A stretch of DNA of 64,000 bases from Syngnathus acus (Eukaryota > Chordata > Actinopteri > Syngnathiformes > Syngnathidae): positions 13,066,286 through 13,130,285 of the forward strand of contig NC_051100.1 of assembly GCF_901709675.1 (NCBI RefSeq), in the 5' to 3' direction. Every line of letters starts with the position of its first letter. Positions within the stretch are counted from its first letter, which is position 1. The position numbers were made by a program, and so were the translations under genes. This document shows positions 1-12,909 of the stretch, one piece after another. The notes under the pieces are model-generated. The model did not search any database and was not told where the DNA came from. It saw only the letters and a program-made list of their open reading frames with translations.

Positions 1-1
1 G

Positions 2-583
2 TCCAAAGTCCTCTTTTCAGACGAAAGCAAGTTTTGTATTTCATTTGGAAGTCAAGGCGCCAGAGTCTGGAGAAAGGCTGGAGAGAAGCAAAATCCAAGT
101 TGCATGAAATCCAGTGTGAAGTTCCCACTGTCAGCGATGGTTTGGGGAGCCATGTCAGCTGCTGGTGTTGGTCCACTGTGTTTCATCAAGTCCAGAGTAA
201 ATGCAGCTGTGTACCAAGAGATTTTAGAGTACTACATGCTTCCGTCTGCTGAAAAGCTCTATGGAGATGATGATTTCATTTTCCAGCATGATCTGGCACC
301 TGCCCACAGTGCCAAAACCACCAGTAAATGGTGTACTGACCATGGCATTACTGTCCTTGATTGGCCTGCCAATTCCCCTGACCTGAACCCCATAGAGAAT
401 TTGTGGGGTATTGTGAAGAAGAAGCTGAAAGACACCAGACCCAACTATGCAAATGAGCTCAAGGCTGCTATTGAAGCATCCTGGGCATCCATAACACCTC
501 AGCAATTCCACAGGCTGATTGCCTCCATGCCACACCGCACTGATGCAGTAATCCGTGCAAAAGGATTCCCAACAAAGTGCTAA
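2..583 (+). CDS. Tc1-like transposase, C-terminal part (5' end outside window)
   Basis: This reading frame is open from the window edge to the stop at 581-583 and encodes the catalytic part of a Tc1/mariner transposase, the cut-and-paste enzyme of a fish Tc1 element. The three catalytic acidic residues are visible: D in FSDES near the start, D in FQHDLAPAH, and E in NPIENLW. Exactly 34 residues lie between the second D and the E, the DD34E spacing of the Tc1 group. The C-terminus (RAKGFPTKC) is also typical. The N-terminal helix-turn-helix DNA-binding part would lie upstream of the window, so completeness cannot be judged. There is no stop or frameshift in the visible 193 codons, so this copy is either young or little damaged. 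The host gene nearest to it is more than 25 kb away. Confidence 0.93.
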   Translation, partial: SKVLFSDESKFCISFGSQGARVWRKAGEKQNPSCMKSSVKFPLSAMVWGAMSAAGVGPLCFIKSRVNAAVYQEILEYYMLPSAEKLYGDDDFIFQHDLAPAHSAKTTSKWCTDHGITVLDWPANSPDLNPIENLWGIVKKKLKDTRPNYANELKAAIEASWASITPQQFHRLIASMPHRTDAVIRAKGFPTKC

Positions 584-860
584 GTGCATTAATGGATATT
601 TTAAAATGTTTGATTTTGTTTTGCTGTTTTAAATCTTTTTTTTTTACTTGGTCTGAGGAAATATTCTAATTTTTTGAGATAAGATTTTTGAGTTTTCTTA
701 AGCTGTAAACCATAATCAGCAATATTAAAATAATAAAAGTCTTGCAATATTTCAGTTGATTTGTAATGAATCCAGAATGTATGACATTTTAGGTTTTTTA
801 ATTGCATTACAGAAAATAAAGAACTTTATCACAATATTCAAATTTTCTGAGACAGTCCTG
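584..860 (+). mobile_element. Tc1 element 3' non-coding end and right terminal inverted repeat
   Basis: Downstream of the transposase stop comes AT-rich sequence ending in a typical fish Tc1 right terminus, about 813-860, which reads CTGAGACAGTCCTG at its tip. A TA dinucleotide follows at 861-862, as expected for Tc1 target duplication. The left end lies outside the window. Confidence 0.85.
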
Positions 861-3800
861 TATACTAGCAATCCATCCATCTACCTGTCCGTCTGTCCAT
901 CCGTCCTTCCGTCATTTTCATTTTTGCTTCTCAGCATTATAAAAAAGAATGAAATCAAAGAAAAATTATCAAAAACCTTAGGTAGCCTAGGCACGTTGAT
1001 ATAAATAATTTTCCTTGTGAGGATAAAGCGATTCAGAAAATGGATGGATTTTTGTGGCAACCATGCTAAGAAACATCAAACGTTAGCAATGCTAGTGCTT
1101 CAGCCAAAATGCTAGTCAATAAATCAATAAACATCCTGTTTGATAATACTCAGGCATATCAAAAGATCTAAATACGTTCTCATTTTTCCACCAATGTTGG
1201 AGCCTTTTGAAAGCTGGATATCTCATTTTGTCAGCAGCGTCGTCTCCTTCAACTCATAATGTAATTAATAAGCACGTCAAAGTTATTTCAAGTCATCTTT
1301 AGGATATTAGATTTCTTCATTGTGCGGGCGTGTGTGTGTATGTGTTCGTGGATGCTAATAAGCGAGCTAATAAAGGCGCTGGAAGTGTTTTGGGCCGTCA
1401 AGGCTGAGTGGCCAGCCGCAAGGGCTCTCACTGTTTGTTTTGCGAGCGCTAATAATGGCGCTGCAGATTTATAATTAGCAACCAAGTGAAGTGAAGAAAT
1501 TACAGACAAAGTATTGACGGCGAGGGAGACGATCGTCAGGAGGCCGGCATCCCGACTCGCAAAGACCAATGAAGAAAAAAAAAAACCAATGAGGCTGGCT
1601 GCCAAAGTCAAATATTGATGAGTTCCAAAAAAACATCAAAGTCAAAATAAAAGTTAACCGCGCTAGTGAATATGCTAGTGATTGCTTAGCATCAGACATG
1701 CTAGCTAAAATGTGAAAAGTACAGCACCAAGCTAATAAAACATTCTAGCATTCTACAGATGATAGAAAAAAGCATAAACATGCTAATGAGATGAAACATC
1801 ATGCATCCATTATGGGAACCGTTCCTCCAATGCTCGCAGTGTCATATCGGGCTATTTCCCTTTGAAATTCACAACTTGCAGATGTGCCCACGTAGAAAAA
1901 ATTAACAAGTGAGCTTGTGCAATTGTGCTTCGCCCACACTCGACGGGCGGGGGCTTGCTCTTGTTTCTTCCTCTCAACAACAACAGATGGCGACAATGCA
2001 AAGCGGAAGAAATGCAACATCTGCTCGTATGTCTTCTGCAGCATTCCGCCCACTGACCACCTCACGACACATTTTGCTGTTTGGTGGAACCTCGCTTGCC
2101 AAATTGCAAATAAGAGATAGAGTGATAGGCTGCACCCCCCCGCCCCCCAAAAAATCTGCAAAATGGCATGAAACTGCTCAGTGTCCGCATTCCCTGAAGG
2201 TCTCGCCCTTCATAACGAGACGCCTTTGAGACGGTTGCATCCGAAAAACAAGGCTCACAATGAAAAATGAGATTTATTCACAAGACAATAACAGTTTAAT
2301 AGCAAGCAGAGTGATGAATGGCGCCATTTAATTGAGGCCAGGTATTATTAAAGGCGGGTCTCGTGAACTAATTTACCATCTTTTGTGCGGGATGATGGAT
2401 GACACGACTGCGTTGGAGTCAAAACAAACAAATGGAGCCTCCACACCTGCTCTGAAAAGGTGCTCGTCATTTTGCTTTTTATGAGTTGCAACTTCATCCG
2501 AGCCCAAAGGCTGACATGAGCGCACGGCAGCCATCGTATTAATGCCATCACCACCACTTTTTTACAACCTCGCGTTGGCTACAAAGTTTTCCGTCAGAGA
2601 GACCGCATCGGTTTGAATCGAATCAGAGCAGCTGCGCTTTCAACATTTTGGGTGTTTTTTGCAAAACACATTTGCTGCAAAACACGCTGTGCACTTTTTC
2701 TTTGCACAATCAGTCCAATTTTCATGATCAACTGATGGAAACGTGGTACTGAATTGACATAGGAAAAGAGTCATGGCCGCAGATTATGAATGTCCCCCCC
2801 CCCCCCCCCCAAAAACCAACAAAAAAAAAACAAGACAAAACAAAAAAGAACCACAGAACCAAAATGGCCAAAAGGACCGGGCGGGTTTTATGTCTGCAGG
2901 GAGTGTACAATCAAGCAAAACAAGGGCGACATTAACTCCCCGCGGCGACGGATGCGGCAGCGGGCGTTTTGATGGAGTCGCAGGAACGCCACGCGTACGC
3001 TCGCACTTGTAATCAAACACGGCGCGTTGCGGCTTCTTTGTAATTACGTGCAACTTAATGATGTGCTCGCCGCTTTCATTAAAACACTGGCAGACTTTTT
3101 TTGAAAACTTTTAGCGGCACTTTAATAAGCGCAGAGATGAGACCGCCGTTATCAAGTTTTACTGGGAGGACGTTAGCGAACGCTGCCGTATTGCCCATCG
3201 TTTTGACACAATCCAAGCTTGTCCCGATTTTGAATTGCGCATCTCCGATGTAGCAGAACAGAGCGATTCAATTATTGTAAAATCTGATACAGCTCAGGAC
3301 GTACAATACGATTTGCTCCGATTACAATACAATCAGATTGGCTATTATCGGATAAAATACGATTTGATACGGATGCAATTCACCCGATCGAATGATATGG
3401 AGATGAGATGCTACCATTTCAACGCAATTCCAACACGATATGATTCTGTCCTCTTGTAAGTTCCATGACACACAGCTAGCTGAGCTCTTTTCCATTTTGT
3501 TCTTTTCAACCACTAACCAAAAAGTGTTGAGTTCTACATTTGCAGACTTTTACTAGATGAAAACAAAGCGTGTGAAGATTTTTTTCAAGAGAAGGGAGGA
3601 GGTCACGATTTGGTGAGGGCGCTAGCAGGTCTTGTCAGCATGGCGTTAACGTGACCAGTCATTCCGGCTAATGTGCGGCGCGTAATTGGCCGTGATTTAA
3701 ACAACCTCTGATGGCTTCGGCAGGGTTCAGCACAGTAAAGCAAAACCAATGATGTGCTCGCCGCTTTCACACACTCCCGTCAAGAGCACGGTGACGACGA

Positions 3801-4423
3801 CGGACATATTTGAGCTCATCCGAAGAGGACCCTTTTCAAGGGCTGTTGAAATGAACTTGACTTGACTTGTATGGTGAAGAAACGGTAACGCTGGCAGTGC
3901 GTCGATGGAACTCAGATGCCCGTTTGAAAAAGCTTTCCTTCTTGAGTGTATCGAAAGGTAAAATGTGTGTGTGAAAGACATGCTTGTGTCGATGCTGATG
4001 AAGCAGCAGCAAAGCCTCTTATGGAGCAGGATTAGCATGATCATTGTCCATCCAGCAGCTTCGAGTGGGACAAGCAGCAGCCGTTTGTTTGCCGCAGAGA
4101 TATGTTTAGCAGCACATTCCCACGTCCACAATGGGCCGGCAGCTTAGGGACTTAGCGCCTCTACCTCCGCGTCTGGCCATCCTTTTCACTTTCTTTTAGA
4201 CTTTCTGCAGATCTACAGGAGAATTTCCACATCAACACGTTGTTCTACTGCTGATCACCACTCAGCAAACGATAGTCATGAGGAAACAGCTCACGTTTGG
4301 GTACAGGCCAAATAAATCAACATTCCGAGGGATGTTCCAGACTTTTTGCAGGTTCTGCGCTCATTTGTATTCGATCGGAGTCTCTGGCGTGACCCCTAAA
4401 AATTCACAAGCCTGTTTGGCAGG

Positions 4424-4812
4424 GCAAAATGAAATTTGTCAATCATGAGTGCGCCCACAAAAACAGTCCCAAGAAGGCAGAGCAGAAACGACACAGGAAG
4501 TTATCTATTTTGCTTTCAAGCAGCCATTTTGGGTTCAGTTGAGAAGGATTCTTCACTCGTTTGTCCGATTGCTTCATTTCGACTACATCTATTAGAAAAG
4601 TAGAGCAACAACAATTTCCCTCCGGATTAATAAAGGAGTTATCCAATTGCCAAAAGGAATTTTGACAATTCGGCATGGCCCTTTGCGCGTGGCAAAGTTT
4701 TATTACTCTTGGTCGCACCTCCCGGATTTGAAATAAATGAAGAAATCAGCCACTGAAGCTGCTCAACAAAATTTGGCATGTCAATCATGAGCAGACCCAC
4801 CAAAAAGCCTTG
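4424..4812 (+). repeat. Two copies of a short dispersed repeat (TCATGAG...CCCAC core)
   Basis: Two related segments, about 4424-4540 and 4769-4812, both contain GTCAATCATGAG followed by a purine/cytosine spacer and CCCAC(C/A)AAAA. A third copy lies at 7480-7610 and a possible minus-strand relative at about 25,560-25,690. The longer copies also share a stretch resembling ACACAGGAAG and TTTTGCTTTCAAGC. The family is not recognised by name. Confidence 0.5.
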
Positions 4813-7479
4813 TCATCAGTGTAATCAATTAATTTTCCAGAAATGTTTGCAAAATATTTTTTGTATTTTATCTTTAGGTTATACTTGGTGTAAAAAAAAG
4901 TTCGAGAACCATTGCTCGAGCTCACTGTATGACCTGCATCGGGCCTCCAGCCCACTTGGGGGTGATACAAAACCCATGGTCAGCGTTTTTTTCTTACTGT
5001 GCTAGCACAGCCTATAAAGTTTTATGTGGAACGTTGTGTTCCATCAATAAAAGGACGACGTGATCCCAGGTGGGAGTGACCCGCTCTGACTTAGCCGTGG
5101 TGAGAATGCAGCTGCTAGCTAAGCTTAGCTTATCTTAGCTTAGTTCAACTTGTCTTACCTTGTCTTAGCTGAGCTGGCGCCCCGACTCGAGGGTCGTTGC
5201 CGTTGTGTATTTAAGGGGCGGGCTCCATTATTGATGAGCAGCATATCACTGCAGCATGCAGCATTAATGCATCCTTTATGGAGCCATGTTTCTTCGCTGT
5301 TTCCTCGCTTGGGGGTGTTTTCTGCTCGTGTTGTTTTTATTTTAACGCGTGAAGTGATGGAGACTCCCGTCAGCCCCTCCAGGAAGGACCAGTCAGGGGA
5401 TTCCAAGCCGCTGCCGCCGCCTGGTCGTTCCATAAATCCAGAAGGGCTCGGCGGGAACGGCGCATTATCCGTTTCCTTGCCGCGGCTCTCCAGAGACGGC
5501 GGCGTGGAAGGGGAAAACGGGGGCCAGGTGGCGTTAATTGCACCGCGGAAGATGTTCATCGTCTTTTGTTGACACGACAATCAATTGGAGTTGAATAAGT
5601 CACGCAAGGTCTGTTGACGCTTCCTATTTGTCAGCGTCAACAATATTAAAAGCAGACGCGTGGAGAGCGGCCTTGTCAGGCAACGGCGGAAATGTGTGGA
5701 AATATTTGTGTTAAGGGACTGCAGAGGTGGAAGACGAGCAAATAAATATACCACGGCCAAGCAAAGAGCTTCACGTCCCCGGGAAGCACTGCACCTTTCA
5801 CGCAGAACCAAAGACATCTCCCTCAAGACAGGCGCTGCCGCGACACCCTTTTGTGTTGCTCCCGTCCTGTCCCGTCTACGCTGGTGTATTTACCCCTTCC
5901 TCATCTTCCTCTTCCTCTGCCGTCCTCCGCTCAAGGTTGTTAATGTGAAGGATGCGCCGGTGAGCCCGCCCGCGCTCGTATAGGATCGGATGACTGTTAT
6001 CGGAACACAACGGTAATTGCATCTCGGACGTGAACCAATGACATATCAAAGTCAATCAAATACAAGATGCGGCAATGATTTGATGAATGGACTACTCCAT
6101 GCTTCTCTGATGAATTGACACGTGATTTGAGCCCTTGCTTGACTTAACTGCTCCTGATTTCAGCCTCTCTCAGGGCCTTCTGTTAACAAAGATGCTTGTT
6201 CACTTGAAGTTTTTTTGGTTTTTCTGAACGTTGAACAAAGCAGCTCCGCAGGATCCACAACAAAATGGTGACGCCATAAACGCGACATGAAATAAGCATG
6301 ACAACAAAGTCCAAGCACGGATGGATGTTTCTTGGTTTTTCAATGACTTTTAGAAAAAAATTATCATTGTTGCTTCTGATTTTAGCAAGATTCTCTTCAT
6401 ATGACAAATTGTTGTATTTGCTCGGATAAAAAAGTATCATGTGTTCTCAACCTTTTTTATTGAAGTCCTGATAAGCCCCCTTGACACTATTTAGTAGGAT
6501 TGTGTACAAAAAGGCTCACCTTTAAGCATGTGACACACTTGCCGAGAAAATCAAGCAGAAACAAGTCAGCCAACTGCCTGCCTGCCTGCCTGCCTGCCTG
6601 CGTGCGATCGTGCGTGTGCGTGCGTGCGATTGTGTGTGCGTGACTTCATTCCACTCCATTTAGCATCACTTGATGGCCCTTAATTGGTTCACGAGGAGCG
6701 CTAATTAAGGGGAACGGCCTTGTTTACCATCTCAGTGACGCTCGTTAAGGTCTTTTTCCCTCCTTCAGGAGGAGCGGTCACCAGCTCACCCTTCACGCCT
6801 TGGAAGGGGCTGCATCGCTTTGCACGCACATGCAAGCATACGCACACACGCGCAGGCCGTATATAGGACACGTACAACTCCTGCATGGCTACTTAGTGGG
6901 GGTTGTTGGACAATTAGAATTTTTTTTGGCTGAGAAATATTACAAATTATCAGCGCAAAGGCGGGCATACGTATTTATGTCGGGGTGCCCATAATTCACA
7001 GATTGGTTTGATTCGACGGATGCCACCGGGAGCCCGCACTCGACCACAGTGCACGAGTCTGAACACAGTTCCATGTCCGCGGGCCAAAGTCAAGTTGGCA
7101 AACAAAGCCGGGCTCTCAAACAGAACCGCTGAGAAGCGTCTGAGAAAGCGCTGAGTCGGCGGCGCTCCAACAATACGCCTCTTCATACGCTGGTGGCGTA
7201 ATGAGCGTGACATTTGCCGAAGGGCCTGCAGCTTTGGCCTCCTCGCTCGCCACTCGACCTCATCAAATCGGGAGGGGGAAAAAAAAAAATAAATTAATCT
7301 AAGTCGCTCAGCGGCACAAAGTCGTACAGAGCAAAGACGGGAATGCGGCAAGCGAGCTCTAACACGATGGCGGTGCTGTTTTGCATTTCCGTCTGTGACG
7401 GGCATGGCTGGAAAATTTGCTCTAAACCTGTCTAAACTCAGCCTATTCCCATTTTGGAACAAAACCAGTCTGATTTTGC

Positions 7480-7610
7480 ATCATGAAATACAATAGACAA
7501 GTCCATCATGAGTGGGCCCACAAAAAAGTTTGAGAGTAAGCCATGAGCCAAAAGACGCAGGAGGCCACTCCTTTTGCTTCCAAGCGGCCGTGGAAGGGCC
7601 ATTTTTGCCC
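7480..7610 (+). repeat. Third copy of the TCATGAG...CCCAC dispersed repeat
   Basis: Matches the copy at 4424-4540 in order and spacing of its two conserved blocks (TCATGAGTG.GCCCACAAAA, then GACGCAGGAGG and TTTTGCTTCCAAGCGGCC). The copies have diverged substantially, so the family is old. Confidence 0.45.
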
Positions 7611-9993
7611 GTTTCCAGTGGTCCTTCAACGACAAAGATTTAGTCCCATCGCCCTTGCGTACTTGACAGATGAATGACACCAACGTGGGAAAATTTGAGG
7701 ACTTGCCACAAACCTAGTCAACAACTAAGACCTGCGGTTGATTGATTGTTTGATTAATTGATTAAAGGGGTCAGCAATCTACAAGCTGACAAGATGTATA
7801 AAGTCTACAAGTGCAGGTCTTAATTGAGTCTGGGGAGACGCTAAATGGCCCTAATAGCGGCAGAAGGAGACTTTTGTCTCTGGGGAATCGGAAGGGATGA
7901 GACCGGGCTTAAGAGCTTTAGCGTCAAGCAGGTAAAAACGTCCTGATGGAGGTAGAAAAAAGACGATTTTTGCTCCACGGGGACACAGCATTAATACGAG
8001 CATCAGAGAGGGGAGGGGGGAGAACAAGAAAGAGCTTGCGTTTCACACTTTGCTCGGACAACAAAAACCTCCCCAAAGCGCCACTTCACGACAAGTGCAG
8101 TCATTCAAAATGCTCCTGTCCAAATGTTATTTACAGGTATTAAATCGTCAGCGCCAGTTTTGACCTGCCCTGGAAATTCATCCGGTCAACATTTGCCGCC
8201 ACATTGTGTAGCAGGTCAACGCGAACACGAGATTCATGTCAACGGCGTCAGCGTGACGCGGCGCCGGCGACTCCTCACACCAATAAGTCATGTGAACGTT
8301 TGCTGGTAGCTGCTGCCGACTTCCTGCCTTGAAATCATTTTGCTGGTGGATGAGCTGCATCAGCATGCCCGCCGCTTAATTGCTTCTGCTTTTGCTTGAA
8401 TCCAATCAAGGACACTTTGTCACCCACCTGCATGTGTGCGTGTGAGCAATATCTGATTAGCAGAGGCTTCCTATCAAAGGACGACAGGCGGGCGGGCGCA
8501 CAGCAAATCAAATCAAGCGACCAATCATTCCTGGCCATCCCTGGTGAGTCTCTTCACCTCCCGCAGACAACTTTTAATCAGGATGTCGCCGTAGCTATGC
8601 GCGCAAACATAAATCGAAGGAGACAAAGCAACTCACTTACTGCCTGGCTGATGACGGCGCAGGTCAAAACTTAAAGTTGGGCCAAGCATGGCCAAACCTC
8701 AAAGACAGTATGACGTCGTCAGTAAACCCAAGGGAAGCGTTTCTGTCAAAATCAAAGACACGAGAAGCCAAGGACATTTGTGAAAAAATCCAACAACGCG
8801 TTCAAGCTAGCACAGTCGTTTTCGTACGTAGCCAAACAAAGGACTAAAGCGTCACAAACACAAACGGATGCATTGTCGATGTTTCAAATCAGTTCAATCT
8901 GGAAAATTGAACGTCAAGTTGCGGGCGCACATGTTTGTTTAGTTTGGCCTCGCAAGCTGCAAAGTTGTTGCTGTAACTTCCCCTGACACTGCACCCGCCG
9001 CTGGGCGTGTTCAGGTAACGGCTGCGTCACGGCGCCAAACACAATTCGGCGGTGAAGTCGTGCGAGCGAGAGCCAAGGCGCAAGGTCGCCGCGATGACAC
9101 CGCCCATCAGCAAATCCGTTCCGGCAGCACAAGTCCAAAGGGCCGCAACAACACCTCAGAGAAACCCCGGGCCGCCATGAGGTCATGGCGCCGCCGGGGT
9201 AACACGCAGCGGCCATGTTAGCGCGCGTCGCTGCGCCAAAGGTTTTACGCCTCGCTGACCTCACATGCAAATGAGTGCCACCTGCAAACTCTTTGGAGTT
9301 TTTCATCAGTTCTCAACAAATCTCACGCAGCCCGACCTAAGCAACGGATCCGCCATCATTGCAATTGTTCCCGGAGCGCAGCTTGATGCGGCGAGCCGCC
9401 CGCTCTGGACGATTTTTGGTCTGAAGGTCGGCGGATGAGATGCGTCTCACGTTACGCCGGATCAAGCTGCCAATGAGCAGGTACGCTGACAAGCTACAGT
9501 GAGGACACAGCAGTTACGCTCGAGTACGGGCCCACTTGAATCTCAATGGGCCGGCCGCTTGAGAATCTCTATTCTCCAAATAGTATACATTGTACAATGC
9601 TTACTTTTGTTTGTTCAGCGGAAAAGCCATCCAGAGACTGGATGGCAGTTTGCCTTTTGGCCACCATTTGGCCAGCAACTCCCCATCTGCGTGACTATTC
9701 ATATCAGCGATGACATCATCAAGCAAACAAGCTGTCAAGTGGTCAGCGGCAAGCAAAGTCAGATGTTGTCCGGTGTTGCCGTGACAACCGCTGCTGGTTC
9801 CACGCCAGGTTGTAAAAGTGTCGACAAATTTCACATTGCCTTCCTGCCGCGTGATGGACGAGCGCTCCGGCGTACGCCAATAAAAGTCGTAAAATACAAA
9901 TCAAATATTTTGCGTGCACCTTAAACGCTGGCTAATGTTGTGGTGCTGGCGGCGTGCATGCGTGCTGTTCAAGAAGCCAAGCAGCCTCTAATA

Positions 9994-10271
9994 CAGGGGT
10001 GTCAAACTCAATTTTGTCGCAGGCTGCATCATAGTTTCCTTCGGAGGGCCATTATGACTCTCAACCCAAATAAATGTACGAATGTCTAATATTAGTCTAC
10101 ACAACAAACTAATGAATAACTAGTTTTGAAATAAGAGACTAGTAAAAATTGTTAAATTTTTTAAAAAGTTCAATGGTAATTAAACTTGCTAAGCAACATC
10201 TCTATTGGCGAAGACAATTTGGCAACGTTTGGCCAATCAATTAACACTGCAGGCCAAATTTGACACCCCTG
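9994..10271. mobile_element. hAT-type MITE, 278 bp
   Basis: The ends are inverted: CAGGGGTGTCAAACT on the left, and a right end that reads CAGGGGTGTCAAATT on the other strand. The CAGGGG tips are typical of hAT elements. It is flanked by CTCTAATA (9986-9993) and CTCAAATA (10,272-10,279), an 8-bp target duplication with one mismatch. There is no coding capacity. A related element lies at 57,385. Confidence 0.85.
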
Positions 10272-10279
10272 CTCAAATA

Positions 10280-12038
10280 GGTCGCCTCACTTTCAAAATA
10301 TTTGGATCATGACAGCAGCATTGACTCTTTTCCAAACATTTTAATGATCTCAACAAAAACCATGAAAAATTGCGGAATCCAATTCAAAAGTAAAACAATC
10401 AAATTCTTCGTCGGATTTAAAGACCCCCCCCAGGTTTCCCCTCTAGTAAAGTGAAGGGGTACCAGTTTTATCTCCCAGGTGTTCCTTTGATGAGCCTCCA
10501 CATTCCTGCGAGAAAAAACTTTCAAATCAAAGCAAAACGTAGCTGACAATGCCAACACATCCTTTGCGGTTGTGTGCAAAGGGGTTGCATCAACATTCTC
10601 AGACAAAACATGTGTGAGACGCAACCTGAGCCCACTTTGTGCTCTCTTCCCACTTCACCACACCCTTTTTTTAACAACACGGATATCTTTGCATTGACTT
10701 TACATTATTTCCAGTTTGCTTTGGAATTAGGGCCTTGGAAGTCAAGGCTCCCATTTTAATGCTTTTCGCGTGTGTGTGTGTGCGCATGCGCGTGCAGTGG
10801 CTTTACTTCCAGGTTCCTGGAAGAGGGTTTCCAAGGTAACGGTTCCCACAGTCACATCTGGAGTGACACACAGAGAAAACAGTGCAAAGTTCATTTGCAT
10901 TTTGCATATGATGCGTGCGTGCGTGTGTGCGCACACACTCCAGCTTCAAGCTGGCCCTCTCCAAACTCCTTGTGACGAGATTGCCCTCGACAACGTGGCT
11001 AACTCGTACCCGCGGCAAGCGCACACATGCACGTGCACACAATCTCACTGAGGGAAAACTTGTCCAGCGCAGATGCAGAGAACGCCTACGAGTACAAAAT
11101 CCTCGACCGAAAAAGTCATTCCGTCCAGATTCTGGACTCCAGAACCATGCAACGTCAGCTGAGGAGGACCACAAGGATCCGGCCTTGACCCCAAACTGTT
11201 GCTCGTGCTCATGAATGATGGGACAAATGCATTGATGCTGATGATACCACATTGCTATATTCTGGATCAAATAAGAAACCAAGTCAACGTGAACAAGCCA
11301 CTTGTTAGTAGCAGACTCAATTGTAAATCCATAATTTTGATGTTGTTTGTGACAAACTATAGAAGGATGTACCACAAAAAAAACAGATGGGGTGGAAATT
11401 CAGCCACAGTGACCACAACTTTAGGAATCCTGATGAATGAAGATCAAAGAAAAGATCCAAAAGCAGAAGAAAGAAAAGCCATCGCAGTATTACATCAAGT
11501 CAAACTTTGATCAAACTCTTCACATCACACAACGTCGTGATTGTTCCTCGCTCGCGAGGGGACCGGCCCTTGAGCGCAAAACTTGTTTGATGCAACCACA
11601 CACAAAAGTCCACTTGAGGGAAGAGAAGGAGAATCTCAGTTGAGGATGCAAATTGAGCACACTCAGACGAGGCCGGTGGAAAAAAAAATTGCAATCATGG
11701 CTTGGACAATTTGTCCCGTGGAGTGATTACGCTGAATGACCCGCCCGCAGGGTCCCATTTGACGTATTGTGCGAGGAGATCCAAAGCACCTTGACTCACT
11801 TTAGCGCCATCTGGAAACTGTTTGTTGGCTTCCACTTTTCCCACACACTCCTCAAAACAGCACATGCAATTTCACTTTTTTTGTTTTTTGAGACATTTGT
11901 AGAATTTTCAAAATAACTGTCCACCTCTTTTTGTGAATTTGAAGCAAATAAATCATTTCATGCATTCGATGTCATTTTTCTTCCTGATGTAAAATATTTC
12001 TAATGTCCAAAGTACCAAAAAATGCGGCTCGTGACATG
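10280..12038. other. Non-coding DNA, no gene recognised
   Basis: Contains a short TG-rich stretch near 10,770-10,800 and another TG/CG-rich one near 10,915-10,940. A 190-codon minus-strand frame (10,803-11,375) shows no family features and spans simple repeats, so it is not called. Confidence 0.5.
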
Positions 12039-12174
12039 GTGTGGAGCAGGGGTCACCAACACGGTGCCCGCGGGCACCAGGTCGCCCGTGAGGACCGCAT
12101 GAGTCGCCCGCAGGACTGTTCTAAAATTAGCTCAAATAGCAGCACTTGTCGGTGAGCTGCATCTATTTATTTTA

Positions 12175-12909
12175 CAGTCAAACCTCGGTTTCCGATTGTC
12201 CCGTTTCTCGAACAAATCGGAATTTGAACAAAAAATTCGAGATTGTTTTGCTTCGGTTGTTGAACAAAATTCGGAGGTCGAACCTCGCGAGATGAGCCGG
12301 GAGGACCCGAGAAAACCCGACCGCGCGGCCCGGATGCCGACTGACTCCGTAGTTATTGTATTTTCGTTACTTTGAGGAGTGTATTAACCCTTAATCATGC
12401 CTCCAAAGAAAGCAAGTGGGAGCAGTAAAGCCATCCTAAAACACAAAGACGCTCTTAAAGCAATGCGACAGTGAGCGCTCGGCGCGCTGCGGTTGCGCAA
12501 TCGGACCAAATTAAGCTCCCTGCGCACTGAGGTCCACTTAAATTTTGGAAAGTACATCAGGACTTTAAAAACATTTTCTAAATTTCAGCGACGGCTCTGT
12601 CACAATAATGCGACCAGCGCGGTGCAGTTGCGCGGTCGGCGACGCGCTACGGTTGCACGTTCGGCGGTGCGCTCCAGTTGCGCGATCGGACAAAATTAAA
12701 CTCCCTGCGCACTTAGGTCCACTTAAATTCTGGAAACTACATCAGGACTTTAAAATTATTTTCTAAATTTCTACATTTTTTTTTTAGTCTTGAAACGGAC
12801 TAAAATTGTTTCCATTATTTGCAATGGGAAAAATAGATTCGGATTCGACCGATTCGCTTCTCGAACCGCCTTCTGGAACGGATTGTTGTCGAAAACCGAG
12901 GTGTGACTG
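12175..12909 (+). mobile_element. Non-autonomous Tigger/pogo-type element nested in the hAT element
   Basis: The left end begins CAGTCAAACCTCGGTTT and the right end is its inverse (ACCGAGGTGTGACTG), flanked on both sides by TA (12,173-12,174 and 12,910-12,911), the pogo/Tigger target duplication. It keeps a short transposase start (see 12,397). Internally, a block of about 105 bp at 12,485-12,588 recurs at 12,669-12,771 with the same order of motifs (GGTCCACTTAAATT, ACATCAGGACTTTAAAA). The body is therefore built from a direct duplication with a period of about 184 bp. Confidence 0.88.
12397..12474 (+). pseudogene. Remnant of the N-terminus of a Tigger-like transposase
   Basis: The 25-codon frame begins MPPKKASGSSKA and ends at a TGA. 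Starts rich in proline, lysine and serine of this kind are typical of Tigger/CENP-B-type transposases, whose DNA-binding domain follows directly. Here that domain is absent, replaced by the duplicated non-coding body of the MITE. The frame is too short to encode a working enzyme. Confidence 0.6.

Larger units (their letters stand above)
863..9985. other. Non-coding DNA downstream of gfra1; no gene recognised
   Basis: No conserved protein domain or spliced gene could be recognised. Contents seen: a (TCCA/TCCG)-type tetranucleotide tract at about 868-915; a fish-repeat tail motif (GATAAAGCG...ATGGATGGA) at about 1020-1050; GCTA-rich degenerate sequence at 1050-1800; a poly-C run near 2794-2809; degenerate ATACGATT-type repeats at 3235-3445; a CTTAG-rich stretch at 5110-5172; a (TGCC)n tract near 6575-6600; and GC/CpG-rich sequence around 8950-9450. 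Reading frames here are short and lack family features. Confidence 0.6.

Noticed and set aside
5150-5580. Overlapping 140-codon frames on both strands
   Set aside because: Both strands open equally, as happens in GC-rich sequence; neither has family features.
10803-11375. 190-codon minus-strand frame
   Set aside because: Cys/Arg/His-rich composition comes from TG and CG simple repeats; no family features.
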